Assembly (NCBI GenBank): GCA_964477035.1
Contig: CAYZCW010000005.1
Location: forward strand, 162,046-226,045
Length of the DNA: 64,000 bases
Direction: 5' to 3'
From: SLSG01 sp964477035
GTDB taxonomy: Bacteria > Bacteroidota > Bacteroidia > Bacteroidales > UBA7960
A model generated the notes under the pieces. The model did not search any database and was not told where the DNA came from. It saw nothing but the letters and a program-made list of their open reading frames with translations. The position numbers and the translations under genes are program-made. Below, in pieces: positions 32,375 through 40,036 of this stretch; position 1 is the stretch's first letter; each line of letters starts with the position of its first letter.

Positions 32375-33757
32375 ATGACTTCGATCCGTCCCCTGGCGCG
32401 GCCACGCGCACCCTTCTCCGCCCCGGTCTGGCAGGGCCTGTCCCGTACCATGGGCGTCCTCCCGGCCCTGTTGTTGTTTTTTGTTTTCGCCGGACAGGCC
32501 GCTGCCCAGGTGTTCCCGGTCGAGGTGCTGCACTACACGGGCTCGCCCGACGAGCGGCTGAACATGGTGATCCTGGGGGATGGCTATACGATCGACCAGC
32601 AGGACAAGTTCATGGAGGACGCCCGCCGCATGGCCGAAGGCATGTTCCTGCAGGAGCCGTTTTCCTCCCAGAAGGAGCTCATCAACCTGTATGCGGTCAA
32701 GGTGGTGTCGAACGAAAGCGGGGCGGCTATGGACCCGAACAGGCTTATAGACAACTACTTCGGCAGCTCTTACTGGTCGTACGGCATCGAACGCCTGCTC
32801 TGGGTGTGGCGGCTGAACCGCGTGGCCAATGTGCTGCAGGCCAACACCCCCTTCTACGATGAAGGGGTGATCATGGTGAACGACCCCAAGTACGGGGGCG
32901 CCGGCGGGCAGTATGCCGTATTCTCCACAAACGCCCAGGCGCTGGAGATCATGCTCCACGAGCTCGGCCACAGCCTGGGAGGCCTGGCCGACGAATACTG
33001 GGCGGGCAACCAGTACGCCCGTGAGAACACCAACATGACGCAGGACAACGACCCGCAGACAAACCGCTGGCGTGACTTTCTCTACGAGAACGGCATCGGC
33101 ATCTACCCCCACGAGGAGTCGCCCACCTGGTACCGCCCCCACCAGAACTGCAAGATGCGGTACCTCGGACGCGACTTCTGCGATGTGTGCGACGACGCCC
33201 TATCCCGCAACATCCGTTCCATGACGTCGCCCGACCTGTTTGCCATGCCGGTGGCTTTTTTCGGGGCGTCGGACCTGCATGTGGAGGTGGGTTCGCAGGT
33301 GCAGTTTTACGACATGAGCTCCTTCCGCCCGGTGGCCTGGGAGTGGACCTTCGAAGGGGGCGAGCCGGCCGAAAGCATGGAACAGAACCCGGCAGTCACC
33401 TATGCGGAGCCGGGCATCTATACGGTGACGCTCACCGTGACCAACCACCGGGGCCCCAACACCCACACCAAAGAGGCCTACATCAATGTGGCCCCGCCGG
33501 ATGTCACCTCGGTGACCGCCCCGGGTGCCTTGCCCGTCCTCCATATCTACCCGAACCCGGTCGCGGCGGACCTCCGCATGGAGTATGACGCCGCCCTGGA
33601 AGGGGCCGCCTTCACGGTCCTCAACGCCCTGGGCGGCACGGTCCTCACGGGCCGGGTGCAGGAGTCCGTGCCGGTGCATGCCCTGCCTCCCGGGGCCTAT
33701 GTGCTGCGGATCGACACCCCGGCGGGGCCCCTCACGCGGCGCTTCCTGAAGCAGTAG
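32375..33757 (+). CDS. M64-type metallopeptidase with PKD domain, T9SS-sorted
   Basis: A 460-residue secreted zinc peptidase. Signal peptide to about residue 47 (…FVFAGQAAAQ); catalytic domain with NMVILGDGYT near 64-73 and the zinc motif HELGHSLGGLADEY (His195, Glu196, His199), typical of IgA-peptidase-like family M64. A PKD-like domain (about 300-375: WEWTFEGGEPAESMEQNP...YAEPGIYTVTLTV) precedes a T9SS type-A sorting domain (LHIYPNPVAADLRM ... GAYVLRIDT). Probably a surface or secreted endopeptidase; the substrate is unknown. It stands alone, followed by a 208-bp gap. Confidence 0.88.
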   Translation: MTSIRPLARPRAPFSAPVWQGLSRTMGVLPALLLFFVFAGQAAAQVFPVEVLHYTGSPDERLNMVILGDGYTIDQQDKFMEDARRMAEGMFLQEPFSSQKELINLYAVKVVSNESGAAMDPNRLIDNYFGSSYWSYGIERLLWVWRLNRVANVLQANTPFYDEGVIMVNDPKYGGAGGQYAVFSTNAQALEIMLHELGHSLGGLADEYWAGNQYARENTNMTQDNDPQTNRWRDFLYENGIGIYPHEESPTWYRPHQNCKMRYLGRDFCDVCDDALSRNIRSMTSPDLFAMPVAFFGASDLHVEVGSQVQFYDMSSFRPVAWEWTFEGGEPAESMEQNPAVTYAEPGIYTVTLTVTNHRGPNTHTKEAYINVAPPDVTSVTAPGALPVLHIYPNPVAADLRMEYDAALEGAAFTVLNALGGTVLTGRVQESVPVHALPPGAYVLRIDTPAGPLTRRFLKQ

Positions 33758-33821
33758 CTTGGCCCCAAAAGGCCGGAATCCATCCGCCCCCTCTTATTTA
33801 TACTGAGAACAAATTAAGTGT

Positions 33822-33856
33822 TTTTACCTACATATTTAGGCTGTATGTAGATAAAA
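33822..33856. promoter_or_regulatory. 13-bp inverted repeat upstream of T9SS repeat protein
   Basis: TTTTACCTACATA (33822-33834) and TATGTAGATAAAA (33844-33856) pair with one mismatch across 9 bp. It lies 109 bp before the ATG at 33966. AT-rich, without a T-run, so an operator or mRNA hairpin is likelier than a terminator. Confidence 0.4.
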
Positions 33857-33965
33857 TCATAGTTTCGTATATTGATTTTATTCACAGACTTATGAGCCGG
33901 AGGGCCTCTTTGGGCGACAGCATGTTGCATAATGGGGCCGCCGGAAAAGTCTTAAAGAATTCGTT

Positions 33966-36923
33966 ATGAGAAAATGGTGTACGCTGATTGTTTGTTTGAT
34001 CTGCCTGGGGGGCGGAGGGGCCTGGGGCCAGGTGCCGCCCCAACTTACAGGGCTGACAGGGGTTGGCTCTGCCGCCGACCCGTTTCTGATCAGCAGCCGG
34101 GCCGACCTGGAGAAGGTGGCGGCCTATTTCAACGAGACCGATGTTGGGACCACGCAGTATTATCACTATAAACAAATGGGGCCGGTGGACCTGCAGCTTA
34201 TGTCCTGGACCCCCATCGGGGGGATGGATGCGGACATCAACCCGGAAGCAGGCAAACGTTTTATGGGGTATTACGACGGCAACGGCCAAACGATTTCCGG
34301 GCTGACCGTCGATGCCACGGCCGGTGGCTTTGCCGACAGACCCAACAACATCGGCCTGTTCGGCCGCGTGGGGGAAGGAACCGCCAGCCAGCCGGTCGTG
34401 ATCCGCGATGTGCACCTGGTGAATGTCGGCACGGTTCGCGGGGGCAGCGGCACGGGGGCCCTGGTGGGCCGCGTGACCGGCAATGTGTACACCCTGATCG
34501 AAGGCTGCTCGGTGGAGACGGCCCGAACCGCTGAGGGCGTTCCCACGGGCCGGGTGGAGGGGACCCGGGTCACCGGCGGACTCGTCGGGGCCAACAACAG
34601 CTTTGCCTCTTCGCCCGGCAGCGATGAGATTCCGGTGGTGAGCCGCTGTTTAGCCGATATCCCCGTGCTGGGCTATGGCACGCTGACCGGGACGGCCAAA
34701 CAGAAGTTCGGCGGACTGGTCGGATGCAACCAGAAGGGGGCCACCTACAACTCTTATGCCCGGGGCTCGGTGACCATCACCGGCGGCACGGCCGAGAGGG
34801 TCGGCGGACTGGCCGGTTGTGCCGACATCCGCGGGGTGATCGACCGCTGCTATGCCACCGGGTCGATTGTTATTGATGTTGATCCGGGACAGGCAGTAAC
34901 AGCGGCCGGCGGACTGGTCGGAAACCTGACGGGTCCCGGCAACAACCGGGGCACGGCGACCAACTCCTATTGGGATATGGATGCCTCGGGGATAGCATCC
35001 TCTGCCGGCGGCACGGGCAAGACCTCTGAAGAGATGCGGCAGCAGACGACCTTCGTGAACTGGGATTTCGACAATATCTGGAATATCGACGGACCCGAAA
35101 ATCCGGAAAGCTATTCGGGGGACTGGTCGGAGTTCATTAACAATGGCTATCCGTCCCTGGAAGGGGTGGGTGCCGCTTTGCCCCAGGCAGAGGTGGATAT
35201 CTACTGGACCGGGGCGGTGGACGAGAACTGGAACAATCCCCAGAACTGGGACCCAATGGTGGTGCCCGGTCCGGGGAAATGGGCAAACATTTCGGCTGGA
35301 GAGCAGGGTTTCCACAAATCGGAGACCTTCTTCCCGGTGCTCAGCGGCGCGGCCACGACCTCCGGGGTGTGGATCGGCGAAGGGGCCTCGCTGACGATCG
35401 GACCCAACGGGACGATGACGGTCCTCGGACCGGTTGATAACGAAGCGGGTGCCGCGGGACTCATCCTGCAGTCCGATGCCGGCGGCACGGGCTCGCTGAT
35501 CCACGACAATGCGGGATTTACCGGGGGCGTCCTAAAAGAGGATGCGTCCGATCCCTGGCCGCTGCAGGCCACCATCCGGCGCCATATCGCCGGGGAGGAG
35601 ATCCCTCCCTCCGGGACAGATGCCAGCCTCTACCACCTGGTGTCCGTTCCGCTGGCCCCGGAATCACCCGGCATCGTCTCCGGGCTGTTCATGGATTCTT
35701 ATCTTTATGGGTTTGATGTGGGGAGCCAGGCCTGGGTTGCCGCCGGAGAGGCCACCGATTTGCCGTTGAATGTGGCCTCCGGATATATGGTGTACTACCC
35801 CGGGAATGCCCGGGTCTATGAGTTTGCCGGGCCGGTCAACCAGGGCCTCTTTTCCATGCTGGTGTCTTACGATGGCTACGTGAAGGAAGAAACCGCTGGG
35901 TCTTACAACCTGGTCCCCAATCCCTACCCCTCGCCGGTCGACTGGGACGCGGTCAAGGCGAAGGAGGAGGACCCGGAGCCCTGGGTCAAAACGGACATCG
36001 ACAACACGATCTGGATCTGGAACGGCACCGCCGATAACGGGGCGTCCTCCCCGGGCAACTACGCTTCCTATGTCGGTGCAACGGACGAGGTGGCCGGTGT
36101 GGGGACCAACGGGGCCACCAGCCTGATTCCCGTGGGACAGGCCTTCTTCGTGAAGGCGGTCGCCGGGTCCCCGGCGCTGCAGGTGAACGACAATGCCCGC
36201 GTGCACAGCGACCAGCCGTTCTTTAAGCGGACGGCCTCCGACCAGGACGGGCTGCTGCGCATCAGGGCCTCGGCAGGCGGACTGCGAGATGAGGCGGTGG
36301 TGCGCTTTGTGGCCCGGGCCACACCCGGCCATGACCCCCAGTATGATGCCTCCAAGATGTTTGGGGTGGAACAGGCGCCCCAGCTCTATGCGGTGGCCGC
36401 CGACCAGCAGCGGCTGTCCGTTTACAGCCATCCCCATCCGACGGAAAGCCTCGAAATTCCCCTGGGCTTAGAGATGGCGGAAGACAGGGAGGTGCGGCTC
36501 GACTTCAGCGGGGCCGGCCGATTCGACGACCAACTGGAGGTGTTGCTCGAGGACCTGGTCGAAGGGAGGACCATCGACCTGCGGCAGCAGGACCAGTATG
36601 TGTTTGCCCACCGGGGATCGAACGACCCGTTGCGCTTTGTGCTGCACTTTGTCCCGCAGGGAACGACCGGCACGCCCGGCAAGTTGCGGGAGGCGGACTT
36701 CCGGATATTTGCATCCCGGGACCGGATCCGTGTGCACATCCCCGCCCTGGACGGGCAGGAGGCCACCGTGGAGGTGTTCGACATGCTGGGGCGGAGGTGG
36801 CTCCGCTCGGAGGAAATCCTCTCCGGCGGGACTTCGGTCACCGCCCACGGTCTGCAGGGGGTGGCGCTGGTCCGGGTGACCGCCCACGGCCAGGTGTTTT
36901 CCCAACGTGTTATCTTAAAGTAG
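33966..36923 (+). CDS. Large secreted protein with GLUG-like repeats and T9SS tail
   Basis: A 985-residue protein with a signal peptide (residues 1-22) and an N-terminal beta-helix-like region built from GLUG-type repeats: GLFGRVG, GALVGRVTG, GLVGANN, GLVGCNQ, GLAGCAD, GLVGNLTG (about residues 135-330). A central beta-sandwich region (about 405-750) and a C-terminal region (about 760-985) end in a T9SS-type sorting domain (VEVFDMLGRRWLRSEE ... SQRVILK). Many adhesins or surface-layer-like proteins have this layout. Function inferred as surface attachment; no catalytic motif seen. Followed 8 bp later by a tiny tail-anchored gene. Confidence 0.85.
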   Translation: MRKWCTLIVCLICLGGGGAWGQVPPQLTGLTGVGSAADPFLISSRADLEKVAAYFNETDVGTTQYYHYKQMGPVDLQLMSWTPIGGMDADINPEAGKRFMGYYDGNGQTISGLTVDATAGGFADRPNNIGLFGRVGEGTASQPVVIRDVHLVNVGTVRGGSGTGALVGRVTGNVYTLIEGCSVETARTAEGVPTGRVEGTRVTGGLVGANNSFASSPGSDEIPVVSRCLADIPVLGYGTLTGTAKQKFGGLVGCNQKGATYNSYARGSVTITGGTAERVGGLAGCADIRGVIDRCYATGSIVIDVDPGQAVTAAGGLVGNLTGPGNNRGTATNSYWDMDASGIASSAGGTGKTSEEMRQQTTFVNWDFDNIWNIDGPENPESYSGDWSEFINNGYPSLEGVGAALPQAEVDIYWTGAVDENWNNPQNWDPMVVPGPGKWANISAGEQGFHKSETFFPVLSGAATTSGVWIGEGASLTIGPNGTMTVLGPVDNEAGAAGLILQSDAGGTGSLIHDNAGFTGGVLKEDASDPWPLQATIRRHIAGEEIPPSGTDASLYHLVSVPLAPESPGIVSGLFMDSYLYGFDVGSQAWVAAGEATDLPLNVASGYMVYYPGNARVYEFAGPVNQGLFSMLVSYDGYVKEETAGSYNLVPNPYPSPVDWDAVKAKEEDPEPWVKTDIDNTIWIWNGTADNGASSPGNYASYVGATDEVAGVGTNGATSLIPVGQAFFVKAVAGSPALQVNDNARVHSDQPFFKRTASDQDGLLRIRASAGGLRDEAVVRFVARATPGHDPQYDASKMFGVEQAPQLYAVAADQQRLSVYSHPHPTESLEIPLGLEMAEDREVRLDFSGAGRFDDQLEVLLEDLVEGRTIDLRQQDQYVFAHRGSNDPLRFVLHFVPQGTTGTPGKLREADFRIFASRDRIRVHIPALDGQEATVEVFDMLGRRWLRSEEILSGGTSVTAHGLQGVALVRVTAHGQVFSQRVILK

Positions 36924-36931
36924 ATCCTGCC

Positions 36932-37153
36932 ATGAATAAATATATCAGATTCTTCCCTTTTATTTTTGCCCTGATGCTTACCGCCCATACGCTGACGGCC
37001 CAGCCGCCGCCACGGCCCTCGGGCGATCCTTCCGAGGACGGCGGACCGGTCGGTTCGGGGCCCGTCGGCTCCGGCCTGGGCATCCTGCTGGCCCTGGGGG
37101 CCGCCTACGGGGCCAAAAAGGTGTACGACGCCCGCAGGAGGTTGTCTGAATAG
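36932..37153 (+). CDS. Small secreted protein with GG-LL-GAAYGAKK tail
   Basis: A 73-residue protein: a signal peptide (MNKYIRFFPFIFALMLTAHT, cleavage near LTAQ), a Pro-rich and Gly/Asp-rich spacer, and a C-terminal helix GLGILLALGAAYGAKKVYD followed by ARRRL. Small proteins with this tail occur next to T9SS proteins in Bacteroidota and have been grouped as a putative C-terminal protein-sorting signal (PID-CTERM-like, from memory, not verified). The PID residues are replaced by PVGS. It is 8 bp downstream of the large T9SS gene, so co-transcribed. Confidence 0.75.
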   Translation: MNKYIRFFPFIFALMLTAHTLTAQPPPRPSGDPSEDGGPVGSGPVGSGLGILLALGAAYGAKKVYDARRRLSE

Positions 37154-37220
37154 CCGCTTGCCGCCCCGGCCCCCTGTACGCGAATCTCCGGAAGGGCATC
37201 CGATCACATCTGAAATTGTG

Positions 37221-37228
37221 TATTTTTG
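37221..37228 (+). promoter_or_regulatory. -7 box for exporter operon
   Basis: TATTTTTG, exact TAnnTTTG, 46 bp upstream of the ATG at 37275. It rules out an upstream in-frame ORF start at 37158 as the translation start, because that lies upstream of the promoter. Confidence 0.55.
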
Positions 37229-37274
37229 TTCCGTTGAGGCGGGACCCACGTCTTTTGTACCGCCCACCGGACGC

Positions 37275-38807
37275 ATGAGAAACAAGCCTTTGCCGTTTTC
37301 CGCCGCTTCCCCCGGAAGCGATTCGCTGGCTTCCGGGCCGCCGGCCATCCCGTCCGCCCGGCAGCGGGCCCTGTTCCCCCTGGTCCTGCTGGCCCTCTAC
37401 CTGCCGTTCTGGATCGGCTCGGCCTTCGTGGCCATCGACATGCGTGCCTGGCTGGCGGACGCCCTCATGAACATCGGCCTCATCTTGCTGCTGGCGCTGA
37501 CCTTCCGCAGGGCGCAGCTGTCCAACGCCTCCTTTTTCCTGCTGTTCCTGTTCCTGGTCTTCTCCCAGATCGGCATCAACCATGCCTACGAACACACTCC
37601 TTACAACCGCTGGGGCCAGGCCCTGCTGGGCATCCATATCGACAGTGTCTTCGGATGGGAACGCAACCAGTACGACCGCTTCATCCACCTGCTGTTCGGA
37701 CTGCTGACCTACCTGCCCCTGTACGAGATGGCCCGTTCCCTGTCTGGCGTCCATTCCCGGTTCTGGCGGCATTTCTTCGCGTTCATGATGGTCAACGCCA
37801 TGAGCGCCATCTACGAGGTCCTGGAGCTGATGGCGGCCTGGGTGATCCGGGCCGAATCCTACTGGCTCTACCTGGGTATGCAGGGCGACGTGCTCGACGC
37901 GCCCAAGGACATGGGCATGGCGCTGATAGGAGCCGCCCTGGCCATGGGGCTTCTGTTGCTGTGGCAATGGCGCAGCAAGGGTTTCAAGGCTTTCGTCGGA
38001 CGGGTCCGCGCGACCCCGGCGGCCGTCCTGCTGCTGGCCTCTGTGGCCGCCGCCGGCTTCGCAGCTCCCGCTCCGCAAGGGTCTGCCGGCGCTCCCGCCC
38101 TGGCCGCTGCCGCAGACTCCACCCCCACCGCTTCAGAAATTCTGGATCGCTCCCTGCAGCGTTACGACGTGCCCTCGGCCTACTCCGAGCTGCGCATGCA
38201 GGTGGTCCGCCCCGCCTGGGAGAACGAGATCCGCTTCCGGGTCTGGAACATGGACGACCGCTACGCCCTGGTGCAGGTCACGGCCCCGGCACGCGACCGC
38301 GGACAGGCCTTCCTCAAGCGGGAGAACGACCTGTGGCACTGGATCCCCTCGGTGGAGAGAACGGTGCGCATGTCGTCGGCCCTGCTGTCGCAGTCGTGGA
38401 TGGGGTCGGACTTCTCCCTGGGGGATGTGATCCGCAACACCTCCCTGGCCGACGACTACGACGCGGCCCTGGCAGGAAAGGGGACGCTCTATGAAACGGA
38501 ATGCTACCGCCTGGTGCTCACCCCGCGCCAGGACGCCCCCGTGGTGTGGGGCAGCGTGCATGCCTACATTTCCACGGCAGACTACGACCAGCTGCGGGCC
38601 GAGTTTTACGACCCGCAGGGGCAGCTCGTGCAGGTGCTGGAGGCGTTCGACTTCCGCCTGTGGCAGGGCCGCAGGCTGCCGGCCCGCCTGCAGATGACGC
38701 CGGTGGCCCGCCCCGGCCACCGCACGGTCGTTTTCTTCGAGCGCATCGACTTCCGCCAGGAGCTTAACGAGGCCTTTTTCTCACAGCAGCGGATGCGACG
38801 ACTATAA
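37275..38807 (+). CDS. DUF2238 (YjdF)–LolA-like fusion with internal signal peptide
   Basis: A 510-residue fusion. Residues ~30-235 are a DUF2238/YjdF-type inner-membrane protein (about six helices; YDRFIHLLFGLLTYLPLYE and GDVLDAPKDMGMALIGAA are diagnostic). A positive loop (WQWRSKGFKAFVGRVR) and a hydrophobic segment (residues ~248-262, VLLLASVAAAGFA) followed by APAPQG read exactly like a Sec signal peptide with a cleavage site. Residues ~285-510 match outer-membrane lipoprotein-sorting (LolA-like) proteins. In other genomes these are separate proteins; topology (even number of helices, then a positive cytoplasmic loop) allows cleavage to free a periplasmic LolA-like chaperone. Start fixed by the promoter at 37221. 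11 bp before the permease gene. Confidence 0.85.
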   Translation: MRNKPLPFSAASPGSDSLASGPPAIPSARQRALFPLVLLALYLPFWIGSAFVAIDMRAWLADALMNIGLILLLALTFRRAQLSNASFFLLFLFLVFSQIGINHAYEHTPYNRWGQALLGIHIDSVFGWERNQYDRFIHLLFGLLTYLPLYEMARSLSGVHSRFWRHFFAFMMVNAMSAIYEVLELMAAWVIRAESYWLYLGMQGDVLDAPKDMGMALIGAALAMGLLLLWQWRSKGFKAFVGRVRATPAAVLLLASVAAAGFAAPAPQGSAGAPALAAAADSTPTASEILDRSLQRYDVPSAYSELRMQVVRPAWENEIRFRVWNMDDRYALVQVTAPARDRGQAFLKRENDLWHWIPSVERTVRMSSALLSQSWMGSDFSLGDVIRNTSLADDYDAALAGKGTLYETECYRLVLTPRQDAPVVWGSVHAYISTADYDQLRAEFYDPQGQLVQVLEAFDFRLWQGRRLPARLQMTPVARPGHRTVVFFERIDFRQELNEAFFSQQRMRRL

Positions 38808-38818
38808 ACACCTGCCCT

Positions 38819-40036
38819 ATGCCTTTGCTCATTCTTGCATGGCGCAACGTATGGCGCAACCGCCGCCGCAGCCTGATCACCGCCGCCTCGGTGGTGGTGG
38901 CCGTGTTCTTCGTGGTGCTGGTGGAGGCGCTCAACCAGGGGGTGACCGGCTACCTGATCGACAACGAGATCCGCATGTACACGGCCCATATCGAGATCAA
39001 CCGGCCCGGCTACGAACGGCAGGTGGGAAAGGCCATGACGGACCTCCATGAGGTGGAACGGGTGCTGCAGGACATGCCCCGGGTGACGGCCTTCACCCGC
39101 CGGCTCGAGATGCTGGCGCTGGCCTCGCACGGGGAGATGAGCTGCCCTGCCATCCTGTGGGGCATCGAACCGGATGTGCAAGCGGCCTTTTTTAGCTACG
39201 ACGGCATGGTAAGCCGCGGAGAGGCCGAGCCCGGCGCCGTGGTGCTGGCCGGCGGACTGGCGGAGGTGCTCGGGGCGGCGCCGGGCGACTCCATCGTGCT
39301 CGTGGGACAGTCCTACCGGGGACGGCTGTCGGCCGCCATCTTCCCGGTTTCGGGGATTGCCGACATCCCCATCCCGGACCTGAACGACCACATGGTGTTC
39401 GCCCCGATCGCCCTCATCCAGGAGCTGGCCGACGTGCCGGACGGGGCCACCTCCCTGCTGGTGAGCCTGCGCGACAAGGAGCAGGCCGCGGCGGTGCGCG
39501 ACGAGCTGACGGCCCGCATGGACACCACGAGGTTCCGGGCGCGCACGTGGACCGAGATGATGGGGGGGCGGCTCGGCACGTACGACCTGCGGGCGGCAGG
39601 GGTGCTCATCCTCAAGGGGGTTCTGTACCTGATTATGGGCTTCGGCATCCTCAGCACGATCATGCTGACCAACAACGAGCGGCGGCGCGAATACGGCATG
39701 CTGATGGCCCTGGGCATGAAACGGCGCAAGCTGGCCGGGGTGCTGACGGCCGAGATGCTCGCCATCACCCTCATGGGGGCCCTGGCAGGGGTGGCCGTGA
39801 CCGTCCCCGTGGTGTCCCTGCTGCACCACCGCCCCATCCGGCTGGGGGGCGAGCTGGGGGAGATCATGGCGCGCTTCAACGTGGAGCCGCTGCTGGTGCT
39901 GAGCAACGACCCGGAGATTTTTGTGCATGCCGCCCTGCTCGTGGGGGCCATGACGCTGGCGCTGTCGCTCGCGGGCATGGGCCGCGTCGTGGGCATGAAC
40001 GTGGTGGAAGCCCTCAGGGGAGGAGGGAGGCCATGA
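38819..40036 (+). CDS. FtsX/LolE-type ABC transporter permease
   Basis: A 405-residue MacB/LolCE-like permease: helix near 15-38 (LAWRNVWRNRRRSLITAASVV), a large periplasmic domain (~40-265), and three C-terminal helices with the FtsX signature LTNNERRREYGMLMALGMKRRKL (near 282-302). Such permeases extract lipoproteins or export hydrophobic molecules, with LolA-like chaperones in the periplasm. Partner of the next gene, which it overlaps by four bases (ATGA). No ATP-binding subunit gene is in the operon, so the ATPase must come from elsewhere. Confidence 0.9.
   Translation: MPLLILAWRNVWRNRRRSLITAASVVVAVFFVVLVEALNQGVTGYLIDNEIRMYTAHIEINRPGYERQVGKAMTDLHEVERVLQDMPRVTAFTRRLEMLALASHGEMSCPAILWGIEPDVQAAFFSYDGMVSRGEAEPGAVVLAGGLAEVLGAAPGDSIVLVGQSYRGRLSAAIFPVSGIADIPIPDLNDHMVFAPIALIQELADVPDGATSLLVSLRDKEQAAAVRDELTARMDTTRFRARTWTEMMGGRLGTYDLRAAGVLILKGVLYLIMGFGILSTIMLTNNERRREYGMLMALGMKRRKLAGVLTAEMLAITLMGALAGVAVTVPVVSLLHHRPIRLGGELGEIMARFNVEPLLVLSNDPEIFVHAALLVGAMTLALSLAGMGRVVGMNVVEALRGGGRP

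Noticed and set aside
39547..40032. Longer N-terminal extension of the permease-barrel fusion
   Set aside because: This part overlaps the upstream permease gene in another frame; ATG 40033 gives a proper FtsX start and an ATGA overlap.
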